DNA of 64,000 nt from Thalassococcus profundi (GTDB taxonomy: Bacteria > Pseudomonadota > Alphaproteobacteria > Rhodobacterales > Rhodobacteraceae). The stretch is from assembly GCF_003344785.1 (NCBI RefSeq), contig NZ_QPMK01000003.1:499160-563159 (forward strand), in the 5' to 3' direction. The position numbers and the translations under genes were made by a program. The first letter of the stretch is position 1. Each line of letters begins with the position of its first letter. This document shows, in pieces, positions 7,850 through 20,558 of this stretch. The notes beneath the pieces were generated by a model. It made no database searches. It saw only the letters and a program-made list of their open reading frames with translations, and had not been told where the DNA came from.

Positions 7850-8759
7850 TGTTCTGCAACTCGTACGATGTGGACTGGTAAATCTCGTTGATCCAGTTGC
7901 CATAGAGAAGATGCGCATGGCTGCGCCACCGGTTCTGCGGCTTTTGCGAGGGATCGTCGCCGGGATAGTAGTTCGCGGGCACGTTGATCGGATTGCCCGC
8001 GGCGACGTCGCGGTCATATTCCTGTTTCAGCGTGTCGCTGTCGTACTCCAGGTGGTTGAAGATATAGAGCGCCCGGTGCCCCGGATCCTCGACCAGGGCC
8101 GGACCTGTCAGGTCGCTGTCGATCAGGATCGGCAGGCCGGCGGCGGCGATCTCTTCGCGGCGCAGCTCGGTCCAGCGGCTGACCGGCATCACCATGTCGT
8201 CCGAAAAGCCGCGCAGGTAGGGCGAGGCGGGGGCGAGGTTGTTGTGGCGGATGCAGCCGAAGGCCTTGGCCTCGAGGATATGCTTGGGCACACCGTGGAA
8301 ATGGTGGATCATCGCCATGCCGCCCCAGCAGACGCCGAAGGTCGAATGCACGTGGCTTTGCGTCCAGTCGAAGACCTGGCACAGCTCATCCCAATAGGTG
8401 ACATCCTCGTAGGGCAGATGCTCGATCGGCGCGCCGGTGATGATCAGCCCGTCGAATTTCTCGCCCGTCGCCGCCACGTCCGAGAACGGGCGATAGAAGG
8501 TCTCCATATGCTCCGCGGCGGTGTTGCGGGTCTGATGTTCGGTCATGCGGATGAGGCTCAGCTCGATCTGCAGCGGCGTAGCCCCGATGAGGCGCGCGAA
8601 CTGGTTCTCGGTCTGGATCTTCTTCGGCATCAGATTCAGCAGCCCGATGCGCAGCGGGCGGATGTCCTGCTTGCTCGCCGCGTCCTCGGCCATGACCATG
8701 ACGCCCTCGCGGTCGAGGACGGCATAGGCGGGCAATTCGGAGGGCAGTTTGATCGGCAT
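7839..8759 (-). CDS. metAA: homoserine O-acetyltransferase (MetA type)
   Basis: A 306-residue MetA-family homoserine acyltransferase, the first committed methionine step. The catalytic Cys is C144 in FGVCWGGMA, with H236 and E238 in IFNHLEY completing the triad. The acyl-CoA specificity loop reads [13 protein letters not shown]: Glu (E113) occupies the position where Glu selects acetyl-CoA and Gly (E. coli TGAPLG) selects succinyl-CoA, so acetyltransferase is the better name. I looked for a SAM-II-like riboswitch in the 75 bp upstream and found none. It is coupled to the downstream lipoprotein hydrolase. Confidence 0.94.
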   Translation of the reverse strand: MPIKLPSELPAYAVLDREGVMVMAEDAASKQDIRPLRIGLLNLMPKKIQTENQFARLIGATPLQIELSLIRMTEHQTRNTAAEHMETFYRPFSDVAATGEKFDGLIITGAPIEHLPYEDVTYWDELCQVFDWTQSHVHSTFGVCWGGMAMIHHFHGVPKHILEAKAFGCIRHNNLAPASPYLRGFSDDMVMPVSRWTELRREEIAAAGLPILIDSDLTGPALVEDPGHRALYIFNHLEYDSDTLKQEYDRDVAAGNPINVPANYYPGDDPSQKPQNRWRSHAHLLYGNWINEIYQSTSYELQNIGR

Positions 8760-8833
8760 CGCGCAGGCTTCCGTGGCTTAGGCCCGGGACAGATAGGGCA
8801 GGCCGGGCCGGCTCGCAAGCGCCCCGCGCCAGT

Positions 8834-9853
8834 TCAGCCGGCCGGTGTCATCGCCATCGCGCCCTCGTCGAATTCCGCCACCATCGGCGCGTGATCGGAT
8901 TCGGGGTGTTTGGCATCGCTGGCATAGCGGATGCTTTCGTCGTGGATCATCTCGTTGTGGATCTCGGCGCCGACGAAACTCGCCATCATCCGCCGCGACA
9001 CCAGCATATGGTCGAGCAGGTTGCCGCGCCCGTGATGATAAAGGGTGAAGCGGCGGCTTTCGGCGATCGACAGCGCCACAGGATGCATCACCCGGTCGTT
9101 GAGCGCGGGGTTGCCGGTATCCTCGGTCTGGCCACGGATCGCGAGGGCCGGCACCTCGTCGGGTTCGGCGTTGAAATCGCCGCAGATCAGGATCTGCGCG
9201 TTCGGATCGGTGTCAAAGAGGCTGTCGACGAACAGCCGCACCTCCAGCGCCGCGCCGACGCGTTTCATCGACGACAGGAAGAAGCCCTCGGCCCAGCCAG
9301 AGGCGCTTTTCCAGGTGTAGGTGTTGACCTGCTGGCCCGGCACCGGGGTCGGGTTCTTGGACTTGAAGTGGATGTTGAGGATATGGATCGGGTCTTCGGC
9401 GCGGCGGCGCAGGCGCACGTAGAGCGTCGGCCGCTCCCAGCGCACGCGCATCGGGTCCTGGTCGCCGGCGGCTGTCACGCGTGAATATTCCGGCGGATTG
9501 ACCAGCGTGTTCTGCACCTCGCGCACCTCTTCGACGGCAAAGCCGGGGGCGGAGGCAACGACGAGGTTGCGGTAGCGCTCCACGTCGGGCTTGTTCTTGA
9601 GCGTGGTCGAGGACAGCGAGAAGTCGGCATAGCGGGTGCCCTCGAGCAGCGTGCGCAGGGCCCGCAGACCGCGCGGGGCCGGGGCGTCGTCGGGTGCATC
9701 TTGGCCATGCACCTCCTGGAAACAGATCACATCGGCGCGCAGCCGTTCGAGCATCGGACGCAGGATGCGCACGCGGTCGGCGAAGCTTGGGTCGAATTGC
9801 GACTCTGGCGGGGCATCGTCGAGATTTTCGATATTGAAGGTGGCAAAGCGCAT
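8834..9853 (-). CDS. endonuclease/exonuclease/phosphatase family protein
   Basis: 339 residues from ATG 9853, chosen because TCAGGAG lies 8 nt upstream and the fold starts at MRFATFNIENL. Metal-dependent EEP fold: N7 in the first strand, E47 in CFQEVHG, the central CGDFNAEPDE and the C-terminal SDHAPM. The family cleaves phosphodiester or phosphomonoester bonds in nucleic acids, lipids or inositides; no signal peptide is seen, so a cytosolic role is likely. A longer reading overlaps the acnA 3' end and terminator and is rejected. Confidence 0.85.
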   Translation of the reverse strand: MRFATFNIENLDDAPPESQFDPSFADRVRILRPMLERLRADVICFQEVHGQDAPDDAPAPRGLRALRTLLEGTRYADFSLSSTTLKNKPDVERYRNLVVASAPGFAVEEVREVQNTLVNPPEYSRVTAAGDQDPMRVRWERPTLYVRLRRRAEDPIHILNIHFKSKNPTPVPGQQVNTYTWKSASGWAEGFFLSSMKRVGAALEVRLFVDSLFDTDPNAQILICGDFNAEPDEVPALAIRGQTEDTGNPALNDRVMHPVALSIAESRRFTLYHHGRGNLLDHMLVSRRMMASFVGAEIHNEMIHDESIRYASDAKHPESDHAPMVAEFDEGAMAMTPAG

Positions 9854-9949
9854 CAAAAAAGCTCCTGAAATATCGGCTGGCAAAAAATCAATTGCAGGAT
9901 AACACGTTCTGGTTGTTTGTGCGCGCCGGAATCGCCCGGCGCCCGCACG

Positions 9950-9977
9950 AAAAAGGCCGCGGGGGGTACCCGCGGCC
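9950..9977 (-). terminator. intrinsic terminator of acnA
   Basis: On the minus strand GGCCGCGGG (9977-9969) pairs with CCCGCGGCC (9963-9955), followed by a T-run (complement of aaaaa 9950-9954). It lies 25 bp past the acnA stop. Confidence 0.9.
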
Positions 9978-10002
9978 TCTGCCGTTTGCCTGTGAAACGC
10001 TG

Positions 10003-12777
<2,775 letters not shown>

Positions 12778-13032
12778 GAAGATCCTCACTTGCAATTCTG
12801 GTGAATTTTGAGCCTTGCCGTCTAAATGCCCGAAGCCATGCCGCCGTTCAAGGGGGCGGACGCTTTTTTGGTATACCATCGCACACAAAAGATGGCGCAA
12901 GTGGCGGTTGCAGCGGCGCTGCCGCGCAATCGGGCAGGGGGTGAACCTCACCCTGTCTCGCAAAACCTTGATTGGTTATTACAATCGGTGGCGGATACCA
13001 ACAACCGGCAACCACTTCGGGACCCTTGATCC

Positions 13033-13731
<699 letters not shown>

Positions 13732-14633
13732 CGCTTTTCCTGCCGCCGCGGTTTCCAGCGGCGATGGATCCAGAACCACTGCTCGGGTCTTTCGCGCACC
13801 CGCGCCTCGAGCGCTTGCGTCGCGGCGCGCATCATCTCGACCGGGTCGCCATGCGGCACGGGCGCGTCGAACCAGGCCTCGAAGCTGATGCCATCCGCCT
13901 GCCGGGTGCCGAAGAACGGCACCATCAGTGCGCCCGTCCGCAATGCTATGTCCGCAGCCGAAGTCAGGGTCGGCGCGGGCTGGTCCATGAAGTCGATGGG
14001 CACCCCGGCGCTGTCGTAGACATCGAAGAGCAGAACGCCCATGCCACCGTCCTTGATGTGACGGAGCAGCCCCATGGTGCCGCGGCGCCCCTGCTCGAAG
14101 ACCGGGCCGGACAGAGCATGCATGTTCTGCGCGTAATGGTCGTTGAAGAAGGCGTTGCTCATGGGCCGGTAAAGCCCGCCGATCTCGTAGCCGCGGGCGA
14201 CGAGCGCGGCGCGCGGCGCTTCGAAATTGCCGAAATGCCCGGTGACGAAGAGCACGGGGCGGCCCTCGGCCCGGGCCTTTTCGATCTCGGCCACGCCCGG
14301 ACCCGACAGCGGCACGTCGGCCATGCGGTCGCGCAGGCCGTGGACGTCGTAATTCTCGATCAGCGTGCGCCCGGCATTGTCGGCGACAGCGTCGGCGATG
14401 CGCCGCTGCTCGGCCGGGGGCATGTCGGGGAACACATGCGCGAGGTTCGCCATGGCGCGCTTGCGGTAGCCCGCCAGAGGCGCGATCACGCGCTTGACCA
14501 GCCCGGCCACCAGCCACAGTCGCGTCCGCAAGGGCAGGCGCAATGCCGCCCAGATCAGCCCGCGCAACACCCGGTCGGTGATCCAGTCGGCGCGGGTGCC
14601 CTGCGGGCCGGTGTCGGGATCTGTGTCGGACAC

Positions 14634-15014
14634 TGGGAGGCGCCTTCGGCGGTTTCGGATGCGCCAGACATACGGGGCCGCGGCGCGCGCCTCAAGACCT
14701 AGGGGTCGGAACGGCGCGTCCCCGAGCACGGCGGACCCGTCAGCGCCATGGCGGTGCGTTCGGAGCGCGCGCCGCTCGGGTCGATACCCGTCTCGCCGCC
14801 ACCGGCTGACCAGTTCCCCGCGGAGCCGGTTGTCAGACTGCCGGTTGCCGGAAGGAACGACGCCAGAGTGCGTCCGCGCTGTCCGCCTCTGTCAGGCTCA
14901 TATCTGTCCCCTGCCGCTGCGCCCATAGCCGTCAGGCCGGTCGTCCCGCGCCCGTCATCTCTGCGCCAACCGCGCGCGTGCCATCTGCGAAATCGCCGCG
15001 GCCGTTGGCCGGCA
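14634..15014. other. 381-bp stretch without a supportable gene
   Basis: This lies between the acyltransferase start and the fliG stop, both on the minus strand. A 22-codon minus reading starts at ATG 14907 after AGGGGACAG (MSLTEADSADALWRRS...) but ends quickly and has no recognisable relative. Longer readings look like random GC-rich frames. The acyltransferase promoter must lie here, but I see no clear one. Confidence 0.5.
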
Positions 15015-16097
15015 TCAGTCCCCGTCCTCTTCGTCCTCGTCGGGTTCGCGCAGGGTGATCTCGCCCGAGGCGACGAGGTCGCGGATCGCGGCGACGATGG
15101 CGTTCATCGCCTCCTCGCCGACCTTGGCCTTGACCTTGCCACGCTCCGCCGCCTCTTCCCGCAGGGAGGTGGCCATGCGCTTCGACATGTTCTCGGTGAG
15201 GAAATCCACTGCCTTGCGGGTCTCGTCGGTGGTGGCGGCGGCAACGGCGGTGACCAGCACCGCCGCCTCGACGTCGCGGGTGATCTTCGGCACGTCGACC
15301 GGGTTCAGCCGCTGCGGGATGTTGGCGAAGGTAAAGATCGCGCGGCGCACGGCATCGGCGAAATCCTGGTCGGTCTCCTCCAGTCCGGTCAGGACGTCGT
15401 CGCGGATCGCGGCGTTGGAATAGTTGAGGATCGCACCCACGCGGTCAACGGGGGCGGCGGCAAAGGCCTTGGGCGGTTCGGCTTCGATCTGGCTGGCAAG
15501 GCTCAGACCGATGCGGTCCACAGCCTCCGGGGTGACGCGGGCTGTCAGCGACACCGCGTAGGTGATGCGCCGGGCCTTTTCGCCGGGCAGGCGGCCCAGC
15601 AGCGCCGCCGCCTTGGTCACGTCGAGCTTGGACATCATCACCGCCGCCACCTCGATGCTTTCGGAGGCGATCAGCCGTTCCAGCGTCGGCAGGTCCAGCG
15701 CCGCGATCCGCGCCCAGGGGTCGCCGACCTGCCGCACGCCGGCCTCCTTGCGCAGGCGGCGCGCGGTTTGCGGGCTGATCTTGCCGTCGAGCGCCGAAAG
15801 CGCCCCGGCGATGTCGCCGGGAAAGGACAGACCGACCGAATCGAGTTCGTCGGCGAATTCCTGCACCACGGCGTTCAGCGTCTTGCGGTCGACGTAGCGC
15901 ATCGCGCCCAGCTGCTGGGTGAGCTGCGTCTGCAGAGCCTCGGGCAGCGACGAAAGCGGCACGTCGGCGCCCTCGTTCAGGATGAACTGCACGATGATCG
16001 CCGCCTTGGCCCGGCGGCTCAGCTGCAGCGGCCCGCTGCCGGTGGCTTGCGGAAAGGACGGGCCGGGCAGGGCGGCGAGAGCTGACGCTTTGGTCAT
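15015..16097 (-). CDS. fliG: flagellar motor switch protein FliG
   Basis: A 360-residue FliG. The N-terminal domain starts at LSRRAKAAIIVQFILNEG (about 26), the middle domain includes VAAVMMSKLDVTKAAALLGRLPGEKA, and the C-terminal torque domain is preceded by ILNYSNAAIRDDVLTGLEE and DVPKITRDVEAAVLVTAV. It forms the rotor ring with FliF, FliM and FliN. No other flagellar gene is in the window, so it is an orphan relative to the main cluster. An acidic C-terminal tail (EPDEDEEDGD) is unusual against enteric FliG. Confidence 0.93.
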   Translation of the reverse strand: MTKASALAALPGPSFPQATGSGPLQLSRRAKAAIIVQFILNEGADVPLSSLPEALQTQLTQQLGAMRYVDRKTLNAVVQEFADELDSVGLSFPGDIAGALSALDGKISPQTARRLRKEAGVRQVGDPWARIAALDLPTLERLIASESIEVAAVMMSKLDVTKAAALLGRLPGEKARRITYAVSLTARVTPEAVDRIGLSLASQIEAEPPKAFAAAPVDRVGAILNYSNAAIRDDVLTGLEETDQDFADAVRRAIFTFANIPQRLNPVDVPKITRDVEAAVLVTAVAAATTDETRKAVDFLTENMSKRMATSLREEAAERGKVKAKVGEEAMNAIVAAIRDLVASGEITLREPDEDEEDGD

Positions 16098-16208
16098 CAG
16101 GAACGCTCCTTGAGGATCGCTCCGGTGTTAGTGCCGATTGGTTAAGGAAGCGCGAAGCGCAGCCCGCGGTCGGAACATTTGTGCGCGGCATGCCGTTCGG
16201 TCGTTGAC

Positions 16209-16232
16209 GCCGCGGCTCGCCGCGGCATTTTT
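16209..16232 (+). terminator. terminator-like hairpin in the SDR gene leader
   Basis: GCCGCGG (16209-16215), loop CTCG, CCGCGGC (16220-16226) and ATTTTT (16227-16232). It reads in the + direction just 21 bp before the SDR start, so it would act as an attenuator or protect the gene from upstream readthrough. Confidence 0.55.
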
Positions 16233-16253
16233 CATCGACTTCAGGAGAACTTC

Positions 16254-16925
16254 ATGTCCAAGACGCTTTTCATCACAGGCGCCTCCACCGGGATCGGCGC
16301 CGCCACCGCCCGTGCGGCCGTCGCCAGCGGCTGGAGCGTGGCCCTCATGGCGCGGTCCGAAGACAAGCTGACCGCGCTGGTCGACGAGATCGGCGACGCC
16401 GCCCTGGCGCTGCCGGGCGACGTCACCGACCTGCCGCAGGTCGAGGATGCCGTGGCCAAGGCCGCCGCGCATTTCGGCGGCATCGACGCGGCCTTTGCCA
16501 ATGCCGGCAAGGGGCTGGACACGCCGGGGACCGAGAACGGAGATCCCGAGGAATGGCGCCAGCTTGTCGATCTCAACATCATGGGGCTGCTCTACACCGC
16601 CCGCGCGACCCTGCCCGAACTGCGCAAGACCAAGGGCCACCTGCTGCTCACCGGCTCGGCCGCGGGGCGCAACCACATCAAGGGGTCGATCTACGGCGCC
16701 ACCAAGTGGTTCGTGCACGGCTATGGCGGCAACATGTCCGACGAGATGCGCGACTGGGGCGGGCGCTGCACGGTGATCTCGCCGGGGATGGTCGACACGC
16801 CTTTCTTCGATACTCCCAAGCCCGACAAGATCCAGCCCGAGGATATCGCGGACGCGGTGGTCTTCGCCCTCAACCAGAACCCGCGCGCCGAGCTGCGGGA
16901 GATCCACGTGATGCCGACGGGCTGA
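16254..16925 (+). CDS. short-chain dehydrogenase/reductase
   Basis: 223 residues from ATG 16254, with AGGAGAAC 4 nt upstream. Classical SDR: the NAD(P)-binding TGASTGIG (8-15), the NAG motif (FANAGKG, about 81-87) and the S135-Y147-K151 triad in LTGSAAG and YGATK. Residues following the second strand (ALMARSEDKL) include Arg, hinting at NADP preference. The C-terminal ELREIHVMPTG is typical of the YdfG-like serine 3-dehydrogenase branch. The substrate is not certain. A strong hairpin follows the stop. Confidence 0.92.
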   Translation: MSKTLFITGASTGIGAATARAAVASGWSVALMARSEDKLTALVDEIGDAALALPGDVTDLPQVEDAVAKAAAHFGGIDAAFANAGKGLDTPGTENGDPEEWRQLVDLNIMGLLYTARATLPELRKTKGHLLLTGSAAGRNHIKGSIYGATKWFVHGYGGNMSDEMRDWGGRCTVISPGMVDTPFFDTPKPDKIQPEDIADAVVFALNQNPRAELREIHVMPTG

Positions 16926-16941
16926 CCTAGCTCTCTTTTTC

Positions 16942-16978
16942 AACATCCGGCAGGGGTCATGTGCCCCTGCCGGATGTT
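16942..16978 (+). terminator. 15-bp hairpin after the SDR gene
   Basis: AACATCCGGCAGGGG (16942-16956) pairs perfectly with CCCCTGCCGGATGTT (16964-16978) around a 7-nt loop. The U-tract is short (TTT), so termination is likely but not canonical. Confidence 0.7.
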
Positions 16979-17406
16979 TCCGCCGGAAGGTTCGCTTTTT
17001 GCCGTGTCTGCTTTCCCGCCGATGGAGCTGGGCTGCCAAAGGTCCGGAAAGAGCCCTGGGTGAACTGCGCCGCTCGTCTCCCGGCACGGAATCGAGGCCG
17101 CCAAAGGCGGCCGCCGTGCCAGCGCCGGACCGGCCCCATGGGCCGGCGCTTTGTCTGACCCAAGCTCCTAGCTCTTCGCTAAGACGGACTTGGCGACCAT
17201 AAAGCGCATCAGCTCGGCCCTCACGTGCGCCGTCCCCCGGTCCGGCGCTGGCACGACACAGCAATTTCCGCATTGTCCCGCAGAGCAGACTTTCCGCGTG
17301 AACCTGAACCAATCTCATGCGGCGGGCGCGATGCTTCGGAGTGACCACGATGCTCTTTCATCGAAGCATGACCCGCGTCACCCGGTCGACCGCTTTCCGG
17401 AAAGAT
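16979..17406. other. structured intergenic stretch without a recognised gene
   Basis: This lies between the SDR hairpin and the small secreted peptide's terminator. It contains a 19-bp inverted repeat with arms 104 bp apart (17115-17133 and 17237-17255), a local hairpin AGCGCCGG...CCGGCGCT (about 17121-17150) and a smaller ATGCTTCG/CGAAGCAT pair (about 17331-17374). No reading frame looks coding. A structured RNA or decayed repeat is possible. Confidence 0.5.
17115..17255. repeat. 19-bp perfect inverted repeat
   Basis: CGTGCCAGCGCCGGACCGG at 17115-17133 is the exact reverse complement of 17237-17255. The left arm also pairs locally with CCGGCGCT (17143-17150), so two mutually exclusive folds are possible. 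Confidence 0.75.
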
Positions 17407-17433
17407 AAAAGGCGGCCCGCGCGGACCGCCTTT
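17407..17433 (-). terminator. terminator of the small secreted peptide gene
   Basis: On the minus strand AAAGGCGG (17433-17426) pairs with CCGCCTTT (17415-17408) and runs into TTTTATCTTT. It lies 24 bp past the stop at 17457. Confidence 0.8.
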
Positions 17434-17456
17434 CTCAATTCCATCAAGGACTTGCC

Positions 17457-17615
17457 TCAGCTGCTCACGACCTTGCAGCTGCCGGATTCAGCGTCGTACA
17501 TCATTCCGTCGGCGCAGGTCATTGCCTGCTTCGAATGGCCCGAGCAGGCCGCGTAAGCGGACACGGTGGATGCGAGCGAGAGCGCCAGGGCGGTCAGAAG
17601 TGTCTTGGTCTTCAT
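17457..17615 (-). CDS. small secreted three-cysteine protein, unknown function
   Basis: A 52-residue gene too short for routine calling. A strong AGGAGG lies 7 nt before ATG 17615, and a good intrinsic terminator follows the stop. The N-terminus is a clear signal peptide (KTKT, hydrophobic core LLTALALSLASTVSAYA, cleavage after AYA), leaving a mature peptide of about 30 residues with Cys at 24, 34 and 47 and a CADGMMYDAESGSC segment. The spacing vaguely recalls small chitin-binding-type modules, but that is only a resemblance. It is probably periplasmic or secreted. purB ends 83 bp upstream on the same strand. I do not recognise a function. Confidence 0.8.
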   Translation of the reverse strand: MKTKTLLTALALSLASTVSAYAACSGHSKQAMTCADGMMYDAESGSCKVVSS

Positions 17616-17698
17616 GGATCGTCCTCCTGTTGAACACCAGGAAAGGTTATCACGGATTGACCCTGCGTCAAAACACGCAGGCGTGACCGGAGCCGAAA

Positions 17699-19009
<1,311 letters not shown>

Positions 19010-19092
19010 CGGGCACGATCCTTTCTGTCGGGTTGTGGCGAGGTCGCCGCCGGTCATAGACTGCGCCCGCAGCCGCGACAAGGGAGGCCGGG

Positions 19093-19548
19093 ATGACCCC
19101 TGGTGCCGCACAGGACGATCCCCGCGACCTCTGGTCCTTCGAAGGACACTGGAGCCTGTCGCGCGAGATCGACGACCGCCGCGCCGGGCACGTGGCGCGG
19201 GCTGAGGGCGAGGCCGAGATGCGCCGCGACGCGGCGGGGCTGGTCTATGCCGAAGAGGTTCGGCTGGTGCTGCCGGGGCAGCGCCCGGTGACCGGCACGC
19301 GGCGCTATCTCTGGCGGCCGGGTCTGCATGGCGTGGCGGTGTCTTTCGAGGATGGCCGTCCGTTCCACGACTTCGCTCTTGGCACCGGGCACGCCGAAAG
19401 CGCCCATTGGTGTGATCCGGACCAGTACGACGTGCACTACGATTTCTCGGGCTGGCCGCGCTGGACGAGCCTCTGGTGCGTGGCGGGGCCCGCGAAGGAC
19501 TACCGGATGCTCACCCGCTATGCACCGACAAAAGTACCCGGCGCTTAG
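19093..19548 (+). CDS. DUF6314 family protein
   Basis: A 151-residue soluble protein. DLWSFEGHWSLSREIDD at about 12-28 begins a lipocalin/calycin-like beta-rich domain, with GTRRYLW, FEDGRPFHDF and HYDFSGWPRWTSLWCVAGPAKDYRM further on. This matches DUF6314, common in Rhodobacterales and of unknown function. It is divergent from purB, and bioY follows 66 bp downstream. A small-ligand-binding role is only an inference from the beta-rich pattern. Confidence 0.78.
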   Translation: MTPGAAQDDPRDLWSFEGHWSLSREIDDRRAGHVARAEGEAEMRRDAAGLVYAEEVRLVLPGQRPVTGTRRYLWRPGLHGVAVSFEDGRPFHDFALGTGHAESAHWCDPDQYDVHYDFSGWPRWTSLWCVAGPAKDYRMLTRYAPTKVPGA

Positions 19549-19614
19549 CACTTGCAGCATCGCGGGGCATCGGGCAGAAACGATACAGCAATTTCTCAAC
19601 AAGGGGACAGGCCT

Positions 19615-20220
19615 ATGAACCTGGCATTGAATCGTAACGTCCTGGTCGACACCTTTGGCGCGACCGAAGGTGCTGGCCTGCGGGTCAAGCAGGCGGCGCT
19701 GGTCGTGGCCGGCATCGCGCTGCTGACGGTGATGGCGCAGATCAAGGTTCCGGTGCCCGGATCGCCCGTGGCGATGAACCTCGGCACCTTTGCCGTCCTC
19801 ACCATCGGCGCGGCTTATGGCCCGCGGCTTGGCCTGACCACGATCCTGGCCTACATGCTGGTCGGCGCACTGGGCTTCGACGTCTTCCAGAGCTCGACCG
19901 CCGAACTGCGCGGCATCGCCTACATGACCGGCAGCACCGGCGGCTACCTCGTCGGCTACGTCCTTGCGACCGTTCTGCTGGGCATGCTGGCGCGCGCCGG
20001 CTGGGACCGCAGCGCGCCCAAGATGGCGGGTGCGATGCTTCTCGGCAACATCCTGATCTACGTGCCGGGTCTGATCTGGCTCGGTACGCTCTACGGCTGG
20101 AACGAGCCGATCCTGGCCTGGGGTCTGACGCCCTTCCTGCTGGGCGACGCGATCAAACTGGCGCTCGCGGCGCTGCTGCTGCCGCTGGCGTGGAAGGCCG
20201 TGGGCCGCGCCCGCGGCTGA
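19615..20220 (+). CDS. bioY: biotin transporter BioY
   Basis: A 201-residue integral membrane S-component. Conserved features are the first helix region (ALVVAGIALLTVMAQIKVPVPGSPVAMNL), the GSTGGYLVGYVLA segment at about 105-117 and the C-terminal GLTPFLLGDAIKLALAALLLP, which includes the BioY Asp/Lys that contact biotin. About six helices are expected. No bioM/bioN ATPase or permease genes are adjacent, so it works alone or with a shared ECF module. No BioR box (TTATNNATAA) was seen upstream. Confidence 0.94.
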   Translation: MNLALNRNVLVDTFGATEGAGLRVKQAALVVAGIALLTVMAQIKVPVPGSPVAMNLGTFAVLTIGAAYGPRLGLTTILAYMLVGALGFDVFQSSTAELRGIAYMTGSTGGYLVGYVLATVLLGMLARAGWDRSAPKMAGAMLLGNILIYVPGLIWLGTLYGWNEPILAWGLTPFLLGDAIKLALAALLLPLAWKAVGRARG

Positions 20221-20252
20221 GGCTTCGGGTCTTCCGAGCGTTCGAAATTCCG

Positions 20253-20283
20253 ACGCCCCGGCAGTCCTCTGCGGGGGCGTTTT
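20253..20283 (+). terminator. intrinsic terminator of bioY
   Basis: ACGCCCC-GGCAG / CTGCG-GGGGCGT forms a stem at 20253-20280, ending in TTTT. It lies 33 bp after the bioY stop. Confidence 0.75.
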
Positions 20284-20558
20284 GCTTGTGGAACGGAGTG
20301 CCGCGCATCGACGGGCCGCGGTACGGCGATCCGGCGCTGCCGCTGTGCGTTTTATGCCAGCCAAATCCGCGCGGCCGGGCCGCGTGCCACCAAGCCCCGC
20401 CAAATCGCCGTGCCGGGGGGCGGCCCGGCGATGCGCGGCGGTCGCAAGCGACCTTTATTCCGCGCAGGAACCAAAAGAGCGCCTTTCTTCATTTGAGGTG
20501 AGATGTTCTGCGCAAGACATTGATTTTAAGAAATTTAATTTGATCTAATCCTGCGCGC
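20284..20558. other. intergenic stretch, no gene recognised
   Basis: This lies between the bioY terminator and the mazG stop (convergent). The first 150 bp are GC-rich with several weak hairpins; GGTCG-CAAG-CGACC followed by TTTATT (20440-20458) looks terminator-like. The last 90 bp turn sharply AT-rich (TTGATTTTAAGAAATTTAAT). The + frame at 20282-20548 shows no recognisable domain and no good start site. A small RNA is possible but not supported. Confidence 0.45.

Noticed and set aside
8760-8833. SAM-II or other methionine riboswitch before metAA
   Set aside because: The 74-bp leader lacks the SAM-II pseudoknot consensus, and the endonuclease gene ends immediately upstream.
14699-14926. 75-codon minus open frame between fliG and the acyltransferase
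   Set aside because: It is Gly/Arg/Thr-rich and without a convincing ribosome-binding site or domain, and it overlaps the likely promoter region.
16098-16253. CtrA site (TTAA-N7-TTAA) upstream of fliG
   Set aside because: TTAA half-sites occur (near 16140) but the spacing is 11, so I cannot support a CtrA box.
19549-19614. BioR operator before bioY
   Set aside because: No TTATNNATAA-type sequence is present in the 66-bp gap.
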